A DNA stretch of 64,000 nucleotides from Parvimonas parva. GTDB lineage: Bacteria; Bacillota; Clostridia; Tissierellales; Peptoniphilaceae. The notes under the pieces were generated by a model. That model saw only the letters and a list, made by a program, of their open reading frames with translations. It did no database searches and had not been told where the DNA came from. Position numbers and translations under genes: made by a program. Of this stretch, positions 18,823-28,757 are shown one piece after another; position 1 is the stretch's first letter, and each line of letters opens with the position of its first letter. The stretch is from assembly GCF_016552165.1 (NCBI RefSeq), contig NZ_JACVDA010000003.1:45449-109448 (forward strand), read 5' to 3'.

Positions 18823-19548
18823 TTATAAAGTTACTACATCTGCCTTTAGTTTATATATAACGTCTTTTCTCTCAACGATTATATTTACTTTTTTTGAAAG
18901 TTCTTCATCATTTTTTATTTTTTTCAATAATCTTTTTGACGGATTAATCGTATAGGCATTTCCAAATCTTCTAAGCATTGATAAATCTCCTGTTGTATCT
19001 CCATAAGCAAAAGATTTTTCAATATCTATATCATACTTCTCAATCAGTTCTTTACAAACTCTATCTTTATTTTCACTATCCCACATCGGAAGAATTTCAC
19101 CATTAAATTTTCCATTTTCATCGTATAGATACTTTGTAGCTCTATATTCTGTAATATCATATTTCTTAGCCATTTCTTCAACTAAAAAGTCCGGACTTCC
19201 AGAAACAAAAAATATTAAATGACCATTCTTTTTATGAAATTCTAATTGATTTCTTGAAAAAAGATAAACTCTTTCACACACTTTTTGAACAGATTGTTCA
19301 GCTATAAACTTATTATATTCAATGTCAAAGCCTTTTAAATCTGTAATATATTTTTCAGCAAGTGCCTCAATATAAGCATCATAAGCCCCATATCTATTAA
19401 CATATTCCATATATAATTGCTTTACATCATTGACCCAAATGCTCTCATCTAAAATTTCATATTTTATAAGTCTTTTAAAATGTTCAATCATCAAAGATTC
19501 TCTCGCAATAGTTCCGTCAATGTCAAAAAAACTGGCTATATTAGACAT
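18823..19548 (-). CDS. HAD-superfamily phosphatase, subfamily IB (SerB/PSPase-like)
   Basis: 241 residues. HAD motif I is FFDIDGTIA at residues 7-15 (nucleophile Asp, then DGT), motif II FFVSGSP near 114, and motif IV FAYGDTTGDLSMLRRFG near 190, all intact. The architecture fits the HAD-IB group that includes phosphoserine phosphatase and related membrane-lipid or small-molecule phosphatases. The substrate cannot be assigned. It is the last gene of a five-gene run (patatin, metallophosphoesterase, CYTH, membrane protein, HAD) with gaps of at most 9 bp. Confidence 0.88.
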   Translation of the reverse strand: MSNIASFFDIDGTIARESLMIEHFKRLIKYEILDESIWVNDVKQLYMEYVNRYGAYDAYIEALAEKYITDLKGFDIEYNKFIAEQSVQKVCERVYLFSRNQLEFHKKNGHLIFFVSGSPDFLVEEMAKKYDITEYRATKYLYDENGKFNGEILPMWDSENKDRVCKELIEKYDIDIEKSFAYGDTTGDLSMLRRFGNAYTINPSKRLLKKIKNDEELSKKVNIIVERKDVIYKLKADVVTL

Positions 19549-19556
19549 ACAATCAC

Positions 19557-19853
19557 CTACTTTTTCCTAAAGTTCATAAGTATTAAAGCATAGAAAAGCG
19601 AAACCACTCCACTTGTACCTATAATCATTGCATAATACAATGAATTAAGTCCTCTTGGAGTTATAATATTTGTCCAACCATCTGCTAAAAATACTGTTCC
19701 TGTTATTATTAAAACAAATGCAGGAATAAACTTTAAAAATCTATATTTTGCTCTGCTAAGCAAATAAGTTACAAGCATTCCAACAAATATCGCAAGCAAC
19801 ACGATAACAACAGACACTCTTTTTTTCAATAAAATTTCAAATAATTCCTTCAT
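19557..19853 (-). CDS. Small membrane protein of unknown function
   Basis: 98 residues with about three hydrophobic segments (roughly residues 14-34, 38-57 and 70-93) separated by short basic loops (SRAKYRFLKF), ending NFRKK. I do not recognise a family. It sits 1 bp after the CYTH gene and 8 bp before the HAD gene, so it is cotranscribed with them. Confidence 0.75.
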   Translation of the reverse strand: MKELFEILLKKRVSVVIVLLAIFVGMLVTYLLSRAKYRFLKFIPAFVLIITGTVFLADGWTNIITPRGLNSLYYAMIIGTSGVVSLFYALILMNFRKK

Positions 19854-19854
19854 A

Positions 19855-20400
19855 CTAAACCCTACTTTCTAATTCTTCTTTAAGTTCCGGTAAAGATTTA
19901 AGACATACATTGTCTTTGCTTATTTCCAACAAATCTAAAACTTCACACAAATCATCATAATGAGAAACCTCTATTTCCATATAAGGATATGGATAAACCT
20001 CCTTATCCCAAACATCAATATCTATATGTGCTTTTTTAAATGAATATGAAGTTCTAAACTTTTTCTCAATATCTAACTTATCATATCCCAAAAATTTTAA
20101 AATCTTTAGCATTTCAGAGCTATTTTCCAAAGGTACATTGTATTCATTAAACTCTTTAAGAATTTTATTTGCCTTATGTTCTTTGTAAGTAAGTTCCGAA
20201 TTTATTTCTTTTCCATTTTCATCTAAAAATTTTCTAATTCTTAAAAAACTTCCCCTTGGAATACAATCAAACTTCGAAGAAGATAATCTTATATTCTCCT
20301 GATTTTCAGTTCGTAAAAACTTTGCGCCTAAATTTTTTAACTTTTCTTTTACTTCTTCAACATCTATATTTAAAATCTTAACTTCTAACTCTTTTTCCAT
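19855..20400 (-). CDS. CYTH-domain protein (adenylate cyclase IV / thiamine-triphosphatase fold)
   Basis: 181 residues. The N-terminus carries the ExExK motif (ELEVK at residues 4-8) that binds metal and triphosphate. Further charged strands follow (SFLRIRKF, SELTYKEHK, HIDIDVWDK, YMEIEVSH), as in CYTH tunnel folds. Bacterial members include inorganic triphosphatases, thiamine-triphosphatase-like enzymes and class IV adenylate cyclases. Sequence alone does not separate these. It is followed after 1 bp by the small membrane protein gene. Confidence 0.85.
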   Translation of the reverse strand: MEKELEVKILNIDVEEVKEKLKNLGAKFLRTENQENIRLSSSKFDCIPRGSFLRIRKFLDENGKEINSELTYKEHKANKILKEFNEYNVPLENSSEMLKILKFLGYDKLDIEKKFRTSYSFKKAHIDIDVWDKEVYPYPYMEIEVSHYDDLCEVLDLLEISKDNVCLKSLPELKEELESRV

Positions 20401-20401
20401 T

Positions 20402-21091
20402 TTATCTCCTAATAAGTCTTGGAATAAATTTTAAGTAATCGGCAGAAAGACAATGAAACTCTATACCATCAACAACCTCATCAACAACATTATTTAACGA
20501 ATGTGCGTGTAAATGCCCATATAAAACAATTTTTATATTATGCTCTTTTGCAAACAATCCAAAGTCATTAAGTGTTCTGTCCTTTTCTACCGGTGGATAA
20601 TGGAAAAGACAAATTATTTCCTTTTCCTTATTTTTAACAGAATTGAAACTAAGCTCTAACCTCATAAGTTCTCTATTATAGATTTTTCTGTCCGTACTTT
20701 CAGAAAATTCAGAGGACTTTGGAGAAAGCCAACCTCTTGTTCCGATAAAGACATAATCTTCAGTTTCAATACTATTATTTTGTAAAAAAAACATATTTTT
20801 TAAATTTAATTCTTTTATCTTATTTAAACTACTCCACCACAGGTCGTGATTACCTTTTAAAAAAATCTTTTTTCCTGGAAGTTCTTCAATTCTCTTTAAA
20901 TCATTATAAGCCTCTTCAATCTTCAAAGCCCAAGAAATATCACCCGGAACAATAACATAGTCATCGTCCTTTACAATTTCTTTCCAAGATTTAAACATTC
21001 TTTCTTCATAGTTTTCCCAAGCGGAGCCAAAAACCTCCATTGACTTATCTCCAGTATAATCTAAATGCAAATCAGATAAACCGTATATCAT
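20402..21091 (-). CDS. Calcineurin-like metallophosphoesterase
   Basis: 229 residues with the full dinuclear-metal set: LSDLHLD (D-x-H, residues 5-11), VPGDISW, LKGNHDLWW, LFHYPP and LYGHLHAHSL. This resembles the YkuE/YaeI-like or predicted-phosphohydrolase group of cytosolic phosphoesterases. The substrate is unknown. It is one gene after the patatin-like lipase and 1 bp before the CYTH gene. That raises the possibility of a shared role in phosphate-ester metabolism, though this is only context. Confidence 0.88.
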   Translation of the reverse strand: MIYGLSDLHLDYTGDKSMEVFGSAWENYEERMFKSWKEIVKDDDYVIVPGDISWALKIEEAYNDLKRIEELPGKKIFLKGNHDLWWSSLNKIKELNLKNMFFLQNNSIETEDYVFIGTRGWLSPKSSEFSESTDRKIYNRELMRLELSFNSVKNKEKEIICLFHYPPVEKDRTLNDFGLFAKEHNIKIVLYGHLHAHSLNNVVDEVVDGIEFHCLSADYLKFIPRLIRR

Positions 21092-21099
21092 TCTATCTC

Positions 21100-21924
21100 C
21101 TAAACAAATTTTTTAACATTTTCAATACTTTGACTTGCAACCATATATCCCTCTTTATACAAATCGACAACATCTTGCATATTAGTTGTAAACGACTTAA
21201 ATTTTAAAGGATTAATAGGTGCAAAAACAATAGCTTTTTCATCTTTTTCTAAGCTATCAATTAAATCCATAGTCTTATTATATCTATCTTTTTCATTTTC
21301 CATTGATTCTATAAATTTCGGATAATCTTTATAACCAAATCTTACGATATCACTAATATCAGAATTTGTTCTTCTGTATCCTCTATTTTTGGCAAGTAAA
21401 ATCACAAATTTTTCATAACCTTTTTCAATCGCCCTTTCAAGTGGATTCGTATTATACATTCCACCGTCAAAATATGGAATTCCATCAATCACAACACATT
21501 TTGCCATATCAGGAAGAGCAGAAGATGCTATTATCTTATCAACCATATCTAAAGTATTTTTAGCATCTTTTGATGAAAAGAATTTATAACTACCATCAAT
21601 CAAAGAAGTAACACCTGCCTCAAATTCAGTTTCAATATTTTTATCAAATTCAGGAAAATCAAAAACTCCATTAACCATAGCTTTTAAATCTATCGGCTCT
21701 GATGAATTTTTTAAAATTTCCATATTATTTGCAAATTCTAAAAATAATTTATTAACATCAAAAGCAATACCACTAACAAATTCAAAACCTGTAATTGCTC
21801 CGGCAGATACGCCGACAACATAAGGAAATTTAATTTCATTTTCTTTAAAACAATCCAAAACACCTTTCAAAAAGGCACCTCTCATTGCTCCACCTTCGAT
21901 TACTAATGCAACTTTATTTTCCAT
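21100..21924 (-). CDS. Patatin-like phospholipase
   Basis: 274 residues. The oxyanion loop GGAMRGAF (residues 11-18), nucleophile elbow GVSAGA (residues 38-43) and catalytic-dyad Asp in DGGMYNTNP are all present, as in RssA/YjjU-type bacterial patatins. No signal peptide is seen, so it probably acts on membrane lipids from the cytosol. It is the first gene of the operon ending with the HAD phosphatase. Confidence 0.9.
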   Translation of the reverse strand: MENKVALVIEGGAMRGAFLKGVLDCFKENEIKFPYVVGVSAGAITGFEFVSGIAFDVNKLFLEFANNMEILKNSSEPIDLKAMVNGVFDFPEFDKNIETEFEAGVTSLIDGSYKFFSSKDAKNTLDMVDKIIASSALPDMAKCVVIDGIPYFDGGMYNTNPLERAIEKGYEKFVILLAKNRGYRRTNSDISDIVRFGYKDYPKFIESMENEKDRYNKTMDLIDSLEKDEKAIVFAPINPLKFKSFTTNMQDVVDLYKEGYMVASQSIENVKKFV

Positions 21925-21985
21925 AAAAAACTCCTTATTTTTTAAAATAATTATATTTTATATTGTACCATAAAACAAAAAAATA

Positions 21986-22020
21986 TACAAAAAAAGTAAG
22001 CCTATTAAACTTACTTTTTT
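21986..22020 (-). terminator. Rho-independent terminator of leuS
   Basis: AAAAAAGTAAG pairs with CTTACTTTTTT around a 9-nt loop, 64 bp after the leuS stop. It ends the transcript before the patatin operon. Confidence 0.85.
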
Positions 22021-22083
22021 GTAGTTTGAAAACAAATTTATTAATTAATATAAATTAAAATCATATCCATTATTTTTAGATTT

Positions 22084-24495
22084 TTATTTAACAACTATGT
22101 TACAAATTTTTCCAGGAACAAAAATTTCTTTTACTACTGTTTTTCCTTCGATGAATTTTTTAACACTTTCGTTGTTGTAAAGTTCTTCTTTAAAATCTTC
22201 AAATTTTGCATCCTTTGCAATCATTAAAGTAGCCCTAACTTTTCCGTTTATTTGAATTGGCATTTCTACTTCTGTATCAATAGTTTTTGATTCATCATAC
22301 TTTGGCCAAGTTTGTTCGAAGATATATCCTCCAAAATTCATTTCTTGCCATATTTCTTCTGTAATATGTGGAGAAACAGGATTTAATAAAATTAAAAATA
22401 TTCTTAAATCTTCTCTTGAAATTTCTTTTGTAGAATAAAATTCGTTTATCAAGCTCATAAGTGATGCTATTGCAGTATTAAATTTAAGATTTTCAAAATC
22501 TTCTGAAACTTTTTTAATTGTCTTATGGATTGACTTTTCTAAAGATTTTGTCATTTCTTCACTAGAATTAGTTATTTCTTGTAATTTCCAAACTCTATCT
22601 AAGAATTTTCTACAACCGTTAATTCCACCGTCAGACCAAGACGCACTTCTTTCAAAATCTCCTAAGAACATTTCATAGCATCTTAAAGCATCTGCTCCAT
22701 ATTTGTCAATCATTTCGTCAGGATTTACTACATTTCCTCTTGATTTAGACATTTTTTCTCCATTTTCTCCAAGAATCATTCCATGAGAAGTTCTTTTGAA
22801 ATATGGTTCTTTTGTATTTACAACTCCTATATCATAAAGGAATTTATGCCAAAATCTTGAGTATAATAAGTGCAATGTTGTATGTTCCATTCCACCATTG
22901 TACCAATCAACTTGACCAAAATAATCTAATGCCTCTTTCCCAACAAGACTTTCTTTATTATGTGGGTCCATATATCTTAAATAATACCAAGAGGAACCAG
23001 CCCATTGTGGCATTGTATCTGTTTCTCTTTTTGCCTTCCCACCACATTTTGGACAAGTACAATTTACAAAATCATCAATTTTTGAAAGTGGAGATTCTCC
23101 AGTTTCAGTTGGTTCAAATGAATCAAGCTCAGGCAATCTTAATGGTAATTCTTCTTCAGGAATAGCAACCCAACCACATTTTTCACAATTTACTAGAGGA
23201 ATCGGTTCTCCCCAATATCTTTGTCTTGAGAAAACCCAATCACGAAGTTTGAAATTAGTCTTTTTATTTCCTATTCCAAGTTCTGATAAATATTCAAAAA
23301 TCTTTTCTTTTGCATCTTTAACTGAAAGTCCGTTTAAAAATCCTGAATTAACCATAATTCCTGTATTAGTGTCTGTATATGCTTTTTCATTAACATTTTC
23401 TCCACCACTTACTACTTCAACAATTTCCAAGCCGAATTTTTTAGCAAAGTCAAAATCTCTGGTGTCATGAGCAGGTACAGCCATAATCGCTCCACTTCCG
23501 TAAGTCATCAAAACATAATCTGAAATAAATACTGGAATTTCTTTTTGTGTGCAAGGATTGATTGCAGTAATTCCGTCAATCTTAACTCCTGTTTTATCTT
23601 TATTCATTTCTGTTCTTTCAAATTCAGATTTCTTTTGAACTTCTAAAACATATTTTTCAATTTCTTCTTTATTTTTTATTTTGCCAGCATATTTTTTTAG
23701 TAATGGATGCTCACAAGAAACAACCATATAAGTTGCTCCAAAAATTGTGTCAGGTCTAGTAGTATAAACTAAAATATCATCATCAATATCTTTCATTTTA
23801 AATTTAACTTCCATACCATAACTTCTGCCAATCCAGTTGATTTGTTGAGTTTTAACTCTATCAATAAAATCAACTTCTTCAAGGTCGTCTATAAGTCTAT
23901 CTGCATATTCAGTTATCTTCAACATCCATTGATTTTTAACTTTATGTATAACTTCTCCACCACATCTTTCACAACAACCACCTACAACTTCTTCGTTAGA
24001 CAAACCAACTTTACAAGACGTACAGAAATTTATAGGCATTTCCATTTTATATGCAAGACCTTTTTCAAACATCTTCATAAAAATCCATTGAGTCCATTTG
24101 TAATAATCAGGGTCTGTTGTATTTATTTCTCTGTCCCAATCAAAAGAAAAACCAATGCTCTTTAATTGTTTTTTGAAATTCTTAATATTATTTTTTGTTA
24201 CAATTTCAGGATGAATTTTGTTTTTCATCGCATAGTTTTCAGTTGGAAGACCAAAAGCATCCCAACCCATAGTGAATAAAACATTTTGTCCTTCAAGTCT
24301 TCTCTTTCTACTTACAACGTCTAATGCAGTATATGGTCTTGGGTGTCCAACATGAAGTCCTTGTCCTGACGGATAAGGAAATTCTATCAATGCATAAAAT
24401 TTTTCTTTATCATTTATTTCGCATTTAAAGGGTTTTTTTTCGTCCCAAATATCTTGCCATTTTTTTTCAATATTCTTTGGCTCATAATTTTTCAT
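22084..24495 (-). CDS. leuS: Leucyl-tRNA synthetase
   Basis: 803 residues from the ATG at 24495. Class I synthetase with HVGH inside [21 protein letters not shown] ([10 protein letters not shown], near residue 580), a CP1 editing domain ([14 protein letters not shown]) and zinc-type Cys pairs ([14 protein letters not shown]). The frame is open to 24570, but the extra 25 residues overlap the T-box antiterminator and terminator, so they are not translated. GGAGGAATGTT precedes the chosen ATG. Expression is controlled by the T-box at 24521-24730. Confidence 0.98.
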   Translation of the reverse strand: MKNYEPKNIEKKWQDIWDEKKPFKCEINDKEKFYALIEFPYPSGQGLHVGHPRPYTALDVVSRKRRLEGQNVLFTMGWDAFGLPTENYAMKNKIHPEIVTKNNIKNFKKQLKSIGFSFDWDREINTTDPDYYKWTQWIFMKMFEKGLAYKMEMPINFCTSCKVGLSNEEVVGGCCERCGGEVIHKVKNQWMLKITEYADRLIDDLEEVDFIDRVKTQQINWIGRSYGMEVKFKMKDIDDDILVYTTRPDTIFGATYMVVSCEHPLLKKYAGKIKNKEEIEKYVLEVQKKSEFERTEMNKDKTGVKIDGITAINPCTQKEIPVFISDYVLMTYGSGAIMAVPAHDTRDFDFAKKFGLEIVEVVSGGENVNEKAYTDTNTGIMVNSGFLNGLSVKDAKEKIFEYLSELGIGNKKTNFKLRDWVFSRQRYWGEPIPLVNCEKCGWVAIPEEELPLRLPELDSFEPTETGESPLSKIDDFVNCTCPKCGGKAKRETDTMPQWAGSSWYYLRYMDPHNKESLVGKEALDYFGQVDWYNGGMEHTTLHLLYSRFWHKFLYDIGVVNTKEPYFKRTSHGMILGENGEKMSKSRGNVVNPDEMIDKYGADALRCYEMFLGDFERSASWSDGGINGCRKFLDRVWKLQEITNSSEEMTKSLEKSIHKTIKKVSEDFENLKFNTAIASLMSLINEFYSTKEISREDLRIFLILLNPVSPHITEEIWQEMNFGGYIFEQTWPKYDESKTIDTEVEMPIQINGKVRATLMIAKDAKFEDFKEELYNNESVKKFIEGKTVVKEIFVPGKICNIVVK

Positions 24496-24520
24496 AACAT
24501 TCCTCCATTCATAATATAAA

Positions 24521-24730
24521 AAAACTTCCGTCTCGAAAAGAGACGAAAGTTGAAATTTCCGTGGTACCACTCTAATTAGTAATTAACTCACTCTAAGATT
24601 ATAACGTAATCAACGGCTTTCGCATTTCATGAGTAAATTCAATATACTAAAATATCATTTCACACCAAACAATGACTCTCTTAAAAATTAAATATATTTA
24701 CTACTTTCAATCAAAAATTTTCTAAATTTA
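24521..24730 (-). ncRNA. T-box leader controlling leuS
   Basis: On the minus strand the T-box core GAGTGGTACCACGGAAA (about 24574-24556) is followed by a hairpin (GTCTC paired with GAGAC, extended by AAGTT/ACTT) ending in a run of T, which is the terminator. Upstream, AGTAAAT pairs with ATTTACT to close a stem I containing GAGAGT and the GGTGTGAAA apical region. The core can pair with the terminator's 5' arm as antiterminator when uncharged tRNA-Leu binds. The specifier codon is probably TTA or CTC, both Leu, but I cannot fix it by eye. The 5' end is approximate. Confidence 0.93.
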
Positions 24731-24773
24731 CAATACAAATATTTTATCATATCTTTTATTTTTTTTCAATACA

Positions 24774-26126
24774 TCAAAGTTCAAAATCAAAGTTTTTCTT
24801 GATGAATCGTTTAAAGAAAATATAATTTAATATTCCCTTTAAAAAAGTACAAAAAGAAATTACAACCCACATATAGCTTATATCCAATTTTGAATAAAAA
24901 ACTAGATACGCAAGTGGAATTCTCAACGCATTTGAAAATGTACTTATTATCGTAGGCGTTTTTGTATTTTTAAGTCCGTTAAACATTCCTGAAATTCCTA
25001 TTTCAAGAGCTAAAAATATTTCAGAAAAAGCTAAAATTTTTAAATAACTAACACCCATTCTAATGGTATTAACATCATTTTTTATAAATAGTCTGATTAT
25101 GTAGTCTGATGAAAAATATAAAAAGAATGAACAAAAAATTCCAATTCCTAAAATTATCTTAAGACCTTTTTTATATCCCAAAACTATATTATCATAATTT
25201 TTAGCTCCATAATTTTGACCAATCAATGCACAAAGTGCAATAGAAAAGCCTTCAACAGTCATCCAGTTTATGGCCTCTATCTGTACTGCAACATTCTCTG
25301 CTGCAACGGCACTTTCTCCCCAACTTGCAATTATTCTAAGTAAAATAGTTGAGATAAAAGCAAATATACAAGATTTAAAAGCAGTTGGAACTCCAAGTCT
25401 TAAAACCTCATAAAAAGTTGGCTTACTGAAATTTTTAATTAAATTAAAGCCTTTTAAAATTTTACCATCTTTAATTGAAAAAATCACAAAAATGCTTGTA
25501 ACAACTATTTGAGATAGAGTTGTAGCAACAGCTGCCCCTCTAACTCCAAGCTCAGGTAAACCAAAATAACCATAGATTAAAATCGGGTCTAAAACTATAT
25601 TTATAATAAGCCCTAATGAATTTGCAATAAATGGAACTTTACTATTTGCTGAGCCATTAAAAACTCCTGAAAATAGTGGATTTAAAAAAGTAAAAGGAAC
25701 TCCTAATATAACAACTTTCAAATAACTATTTGCAAGTGAAATTACTAACTCACTCTTTATGTTAAAAAACTTAATTACATCTAATCTAAAAATATATAAT
25801 AATATCGCAAAAGTAATAGACATAAATAAATTTATAACAACAGAAGTGTCAATATATTTTCTAAATTGCTTATCATCTTTGGAGCCTACACTATATGCAA
25901 CACCTATTTCTATCCCTGTTTTTGAAACCAAAACAAGAGAATTAGCAAACCACATTATAAATGCTACTATTCCAACACCTGCTATCGCCTCTGTTCCCAG
26001 CTTTCCTACCCAAAATGTATCCATTAAAGTGTAAGACATCTGTATAAAAGAAGTCGTCATTATTGGAAGAGATAACATAAATAAATTTCTATATATTCTA
26101 TTATCTAATAAATTTATTTTTTTCAT
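24774..26126 (-). CDS. MATE-family multidrug/toxin exporter
   Basis: About 450 residues with twelve predicted membrane helices in two similar halves, as in NorM/DinF-type cation-coupled exporters. Typical motifs are LPIMTTSFIQMSYTLMDTFWVG near the N-terminus and its counterpart LRLGVPTAFKSCIFAF in the second half. The frame begins with a TTG at 26132 but AGGA lies 7 bp before an ATG at 26126, which I use. It lies 4 bp after hslO. The substrate is unknown. Confidence 0.9.
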   Translation of the reverse strand: MKKINLLDNRIYRNLFMLSLPIMTTSFIQMSYTLMDTFWVGKLGTEAIAGVGIVAFIMWFANSLVLVSKTGIEIGVAYSVGSKDDKQFRKYIDTSVVINLFMSITFAILLYIFRLDVIKFFNIKSELVISLANSYLKVVILGVPFTFLNPLFSGVFNGSANSKVPFIANSLGLIINIVLDPILIYGYFGLPELGVRGAAVATTLSQIVVTSIFVIFSIKDGKILKGFNLIKNFSKPTFYEVLRLGVPTAFKSCIFAFISTILLRIIASWGESAVAAENVAVQIEAINWMTVEGFSIALCALIGQNYGAKNYDNIVLGYKKGLKIILGIGIFCSFFLYFSSDYIIRLFIKNDVNTIRMGVSYLKILAFSEIFLALEIGISGMFNGLKNTKTPTIISTFSNALRIPLAYLVFYSKLDISYMWVVISFCTFLKGILNYIFFKRFIKKNFDFEL

Positions 26127-26135
26127 AAACAATTC

Positions 26136-27020
26136 CTAAAGTTCATTTAATAAATCTTTTATATCTTCAACACTTTTCTTGTACTTCTTATCACAGAAAT
26201 TACAAGCAATTTCTATCTCTTTTCCCTCTTTCACTATATCATTAAGCTCTTTTTTACCTAAACTTAACAGCATATTATCTATCTTTTCATCACTACAATT
26301 ACATTTATAATGAATAATCTTTTCTTCTATGATTCTAATGTTAAAAATCTTTAAAATAGAACAAATATAATCATAAAAACTCATATCATCAGACTTGGAG
26401 TTAATATAATTTTCCAACTCGGTTTTAAACATATCTGAGTAAATTGTAAATTGTGATAAATCTTTTTCTGTATAATTCGGCAAAAGCTCCATCATAAAAC
26501 CAAAAGAAATATAATCGTCAAGAACCTTTTTTACTTCCAAATTAACTGACGTTACAGTTTGATTGGATGCACTAAAATAATTAGTAAAATTTTCACTAAT
26601 ATTTGAAGAAATTATACTTGTCTGTCCAATATATGGAGATTTTAAACCTAAATCTTTTATCAAAACAAGTATTCCATTATCTCCAATAAAATCTTTCGAA
26701 ATTTTTCCCTTTTCATAGATTTTATCGTATTTACTTAAATTTTTATTTTCTAAATATCCGGTTATAAATGAATTGTTATATAACTTGGAAATAATAAGAC
26801 CACAATCCCCATTTGTCTTTAATTTTAAATCTATACTATCAGTGTCGTTTTTTAAATCGGAATATAACAACGCATTCATCGTTAAAATTTTTCCCATTTC
26901 AATATTTGCACTAACAGAACTTTTTTGTAATTTTTCAAAATCTTTTACAATATCATCAGTAAAAGCGAAAAAAAATCGCATTGAATTATGCTCATCAATA
27001 CATCTTAATATCTTTGCCAT
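26136..27020 (-). CDS. hslO: Redox-regulated chaperone Hsp33
   Basis: 294 residues. A holdase activated by oxidation. The C-terminus has the zinc-binding redox switch CNC (in HYKCNCSDEKI) and CNFC (in IACNFCDKKY), and the N-terminal domain matches Hsp33 (IDEHNSMRFFFAFT, GKILTMNALL). Both Cys pairs are intact, useful in an organism that meets oxygen only occasionally. The next gene is a MATE exporter, 9 bp downstream from the chosen start. Confidence 0.93.
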   Translation of the reverse strand: MAKILRCIDEHNSMRFFFAFTDDIVKDFEKLQKSSVSANIEMGKILTMNALLYSDLKNDTDSIDLKLKTNGDCGLIISKLYNNSFITGYLENKNLSKYDKIYEKGKISKDFIGDNGILVLIKDLGLKSPYIGQTSIISSNISENFTNYFSASNQTVTSVNLEVKKVLDDYISFGFMMELLPNYTEKDLSQFTIYSDMFKTELENYINSKSDDMSFYDYICSILKIFNIRIIEEKIIHYKCNCSDEKIDNMLLSLGKKELNDIVKEGKEIEIACNFCDKKYKKSVEDIKDLLNEL

Positions 27021-27143
27021 AAATACTCCTTAATATCAATTTCATATAAAATTATATACTAAAACTTTAAAGAAATCAATTGATAAAATAATATCTTTTT
27101 TTATTTTTAGTATATTTTTGACAATTTAAAAAATCTCCTATAA

Positions 27144-27174
27144 TTAAAAAAATCCCCTAAAACTAGGAGATTTT
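27144..27174 (-). terminator. Rho-independent terminator of cspA
   Basis: AATCTCCTA pairs with TAGGGGATT (one G-U) around a 4-nt loop, with flanking A and T and seven T on the minus strand, about 60 bp after the cspA stop. Confidence 0.8.
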
Positions 27175-27235
27175 ACTTCTTGCTTAAAATTATATTATAC
27201 CAATTTTAACTAATAATTAAGTTATTTAATTTTTA

Positions 27236-27436
27236 TTATAATTTAACAACACCAGAAGCTTGAGGACCTTTAGCACCATCTACTACTTCAAATTCAACAG
27301 CTTGTCCTTCTTCTAAAGTTCTAAATTCACCAGTTTCTTCTAATGCTGAATAATGTACAAATACATCTTCTCCATTTTCAGTAGAAATAAATCCAAATCC
27401 TTTAGTTGCATTGAACCATTTTACAGTTCCCTTCAT
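27236..27436 (-). CDS. cspA: Cold-shock protein (CspA family)
   Basis: 66 residues, the whole single OB-fold. RNA-binding motifs RNP1 (KGFGFIST) and RNP2 (DVFVHYSAL) are intact, along with [11 protein letters not shown] at the start and [18 protein letters not shown]. It acts as an RNA chaperone and is often constitutive in species with a single copy. It has its own promoter, a leader of about 50 nt and a terminator, so it is monocistronic. Confidence 0.97.
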   Translation of the reverse strand: MKGTVKWFNATKGFGFISTENGEDVFVHYSALEETGEFRTLEEGQAVEFEVVDGAKGPQASGVVKL

Positions 27437-27492
27437 ATCCTTTTATCCTCCAATACTATAGGAAATATGTAATATTTTAATATTACCTTATT

Positions 27493-27521
27493 ACTATAAC
27501 ATAATTGGAAGAATAAAGCAA
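27493..27521 (-). promoter_or_regulatory. Promoter of cspA
   Basis: Minus strand TTGCTT (27521-27516), 17 bp, TATAGT (27498-27493). A small AT-only inverted repeat (GTAATATT and AATATTAC) lies in the leader. Confidence 0.7.
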
Positions 27522-27545
27522 TAGTTATCATTCTAAAAGTAAAAT

Positions 27546-28157
27546 TTATTTATCATCAAGCATACTTAATTGGTTTTCCATTTGCTTTCTTAATTTTTCT
27601 TTTTCATAGTAGCATTTTCTACAAAGAGGCTCATAACTTTCTGATGCACCAAGTTTTATTCTTTCGTCATCTTGTGTTTTTCTGTAACTAACCCAAGCGT
27701 CAACTCCACAATTTGCACAAACGGCATGGTGCTTATAAAGATAATCAGCTCTTGGCATAAGTTCCTTTACAAGTTCAAAAGGTTCAGCCTTAAAGTCCAT
27801 ATCAAGTCCTGCAAGTACGATTGTAAATCCATTTTCTAAAAATAAATTTAAAGTTTCAACTATTTTACATATATCTCCTTTAATGAATTGTACTTCATCA
27901 ATACCGATGACGCTTGCCTTACTTGTTTTCATAAATTCAATAATATCATCAATATTCTCAACCGGAATTGCCTTCATTTTATTATTGTCATGAGTAACAA
28001 TTTCTTTGTCAGCATATCTATTATCAAATTTCGGTTTAAAAACTATCGTTTCATATTTTGCGATTTCAAATCTATTTAAATCTTTCCACAAACTTGAAGT
28101 TTTACCGGAGAACATACTTCCGGTATGTAAAATTAATTTTCCTTTATATTGATGCAT
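27546..28157 (-). CDS. tdk: Thymidine kinase
   Basis: 203 residues. Phosphorylates thymidine for salvage. Type II (tetrameric) TK with P-loop GSMFSGKTSS at residues 13-22, Walker-B-like VIGIDEVQF, and two zinc Cys pairs (CANCG and CRKCY) near residues 147-180. It lies 2 bp after the cyclophilin gene at the end of a long run of genes on the minus strand. Confidence 0.95.
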   Translation of the reverse strand: MHQYKGKLILHTGSMFSGKTSSLWKDLNRFEIAKYETIVFKPKFDNRYADKEIVTHDNNKMKAIPVENIDDIIEFMKTSKASVIGIDEVQFIKGDICKIVETLNLFLENGFTIVLAGLDMDFKAEPFELVKELMPRADYLYKHHAVCANCGVDAWVSYRKTQDDERIKLGASESYEPLCRKCYYEKEKLRKQMENQLSMLDDK

Positions 28158-28159
28158 AA

Positions 28160-28756
28160 CTAACCCTCAAAAACAACTTCTTCCACAGATAAAATTACAA
28201 TATCTTCCAAAGGTTTGTCATTTGAACAATAAGTATTTGCTATTTCATCAACAACTTCCATTCCTTTAAAAACTTGACCGAAAACAGTATGTTTAAAGTC
28301 TAACCAAAAAGCTCCACCATTTTTTTCATAATTTTCAACAACTTCATCAGGATATATTTTCTTATCAGAATTTTTCAAATAATTTATATAATCATCAGAA
28401 ATCTTGCTATTTTGAACAATGAAAAATTGACTTCCATTTGTATTTGGTCCGGCATTTGCCATTGACAATGCTCCTCTATAATTTCTAAAATTAATGTCAA
28501 ATTCATCTTCAAAAGCCTCTCCCCAGATGCTTTCACCACCCATTCCTGTGCCTGTTGGGTCGCCACCTTGAATCATAAAATCTCTAATAACTCTATGGAA
28601 AATAACTCCGTTATAATATCCTTTTTTAGCTAATGTAATAAAATTTTCACAAGCCTTAGGAGCAATTTCGTTAAATAATCTAAAAGAGATTTCTCCTACA
28701 TTTGTTTTCATAACATAAATTTTTTCGCCAATTTTTGGCATTTCCAATTGTGACAT
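28160..28756 (-). CDS. Cyclophilin-type peptidyl-prolyl isomerase
   Basis: 198 residues with no signal peptide, so cytosolic. The catalytic core is intact: [19 protein letters not shown] (with the active-site Arg), [16 protein letters not shown] and [13 protein letters not shown] moderately long insertion (roughly residues 120-150, [14 protein letters not shown]) separates the last strands. It lies 1 bp after the GNAT gene. Confidence 0.94.
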   Translation of the reverse strand: MSQLEMPKIGEKIYVMKTNVGEISFRLFNEIAPKACENFITLAKKGYYNGVIFHRVIRDFMIQGGDPTGTGMGGESIWGEAFEDEFDINFRNYRGALSMANAGPNTNGSQFFIVQNSKISDDYINYLKNSDKKIYPDEVVENYEKNGGAFWLDFKHTVFGQVFKGMEVVDEIANTYCSNDKPLEDIVILSVEEVVFEG

Positions 28757-28757
28757 A

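Noticed and set aside
22803..24165. Several plus-strand frames opposite leuS
   Set aside because: They are antisense to highly conserved synthetase motifs and have low-complexity products without start signals.
24496..24570. N-terminal extension of leuS
   Set aside because: These codons overlap the T-box antiterminator and terminator, so they belong to the leader RNA.
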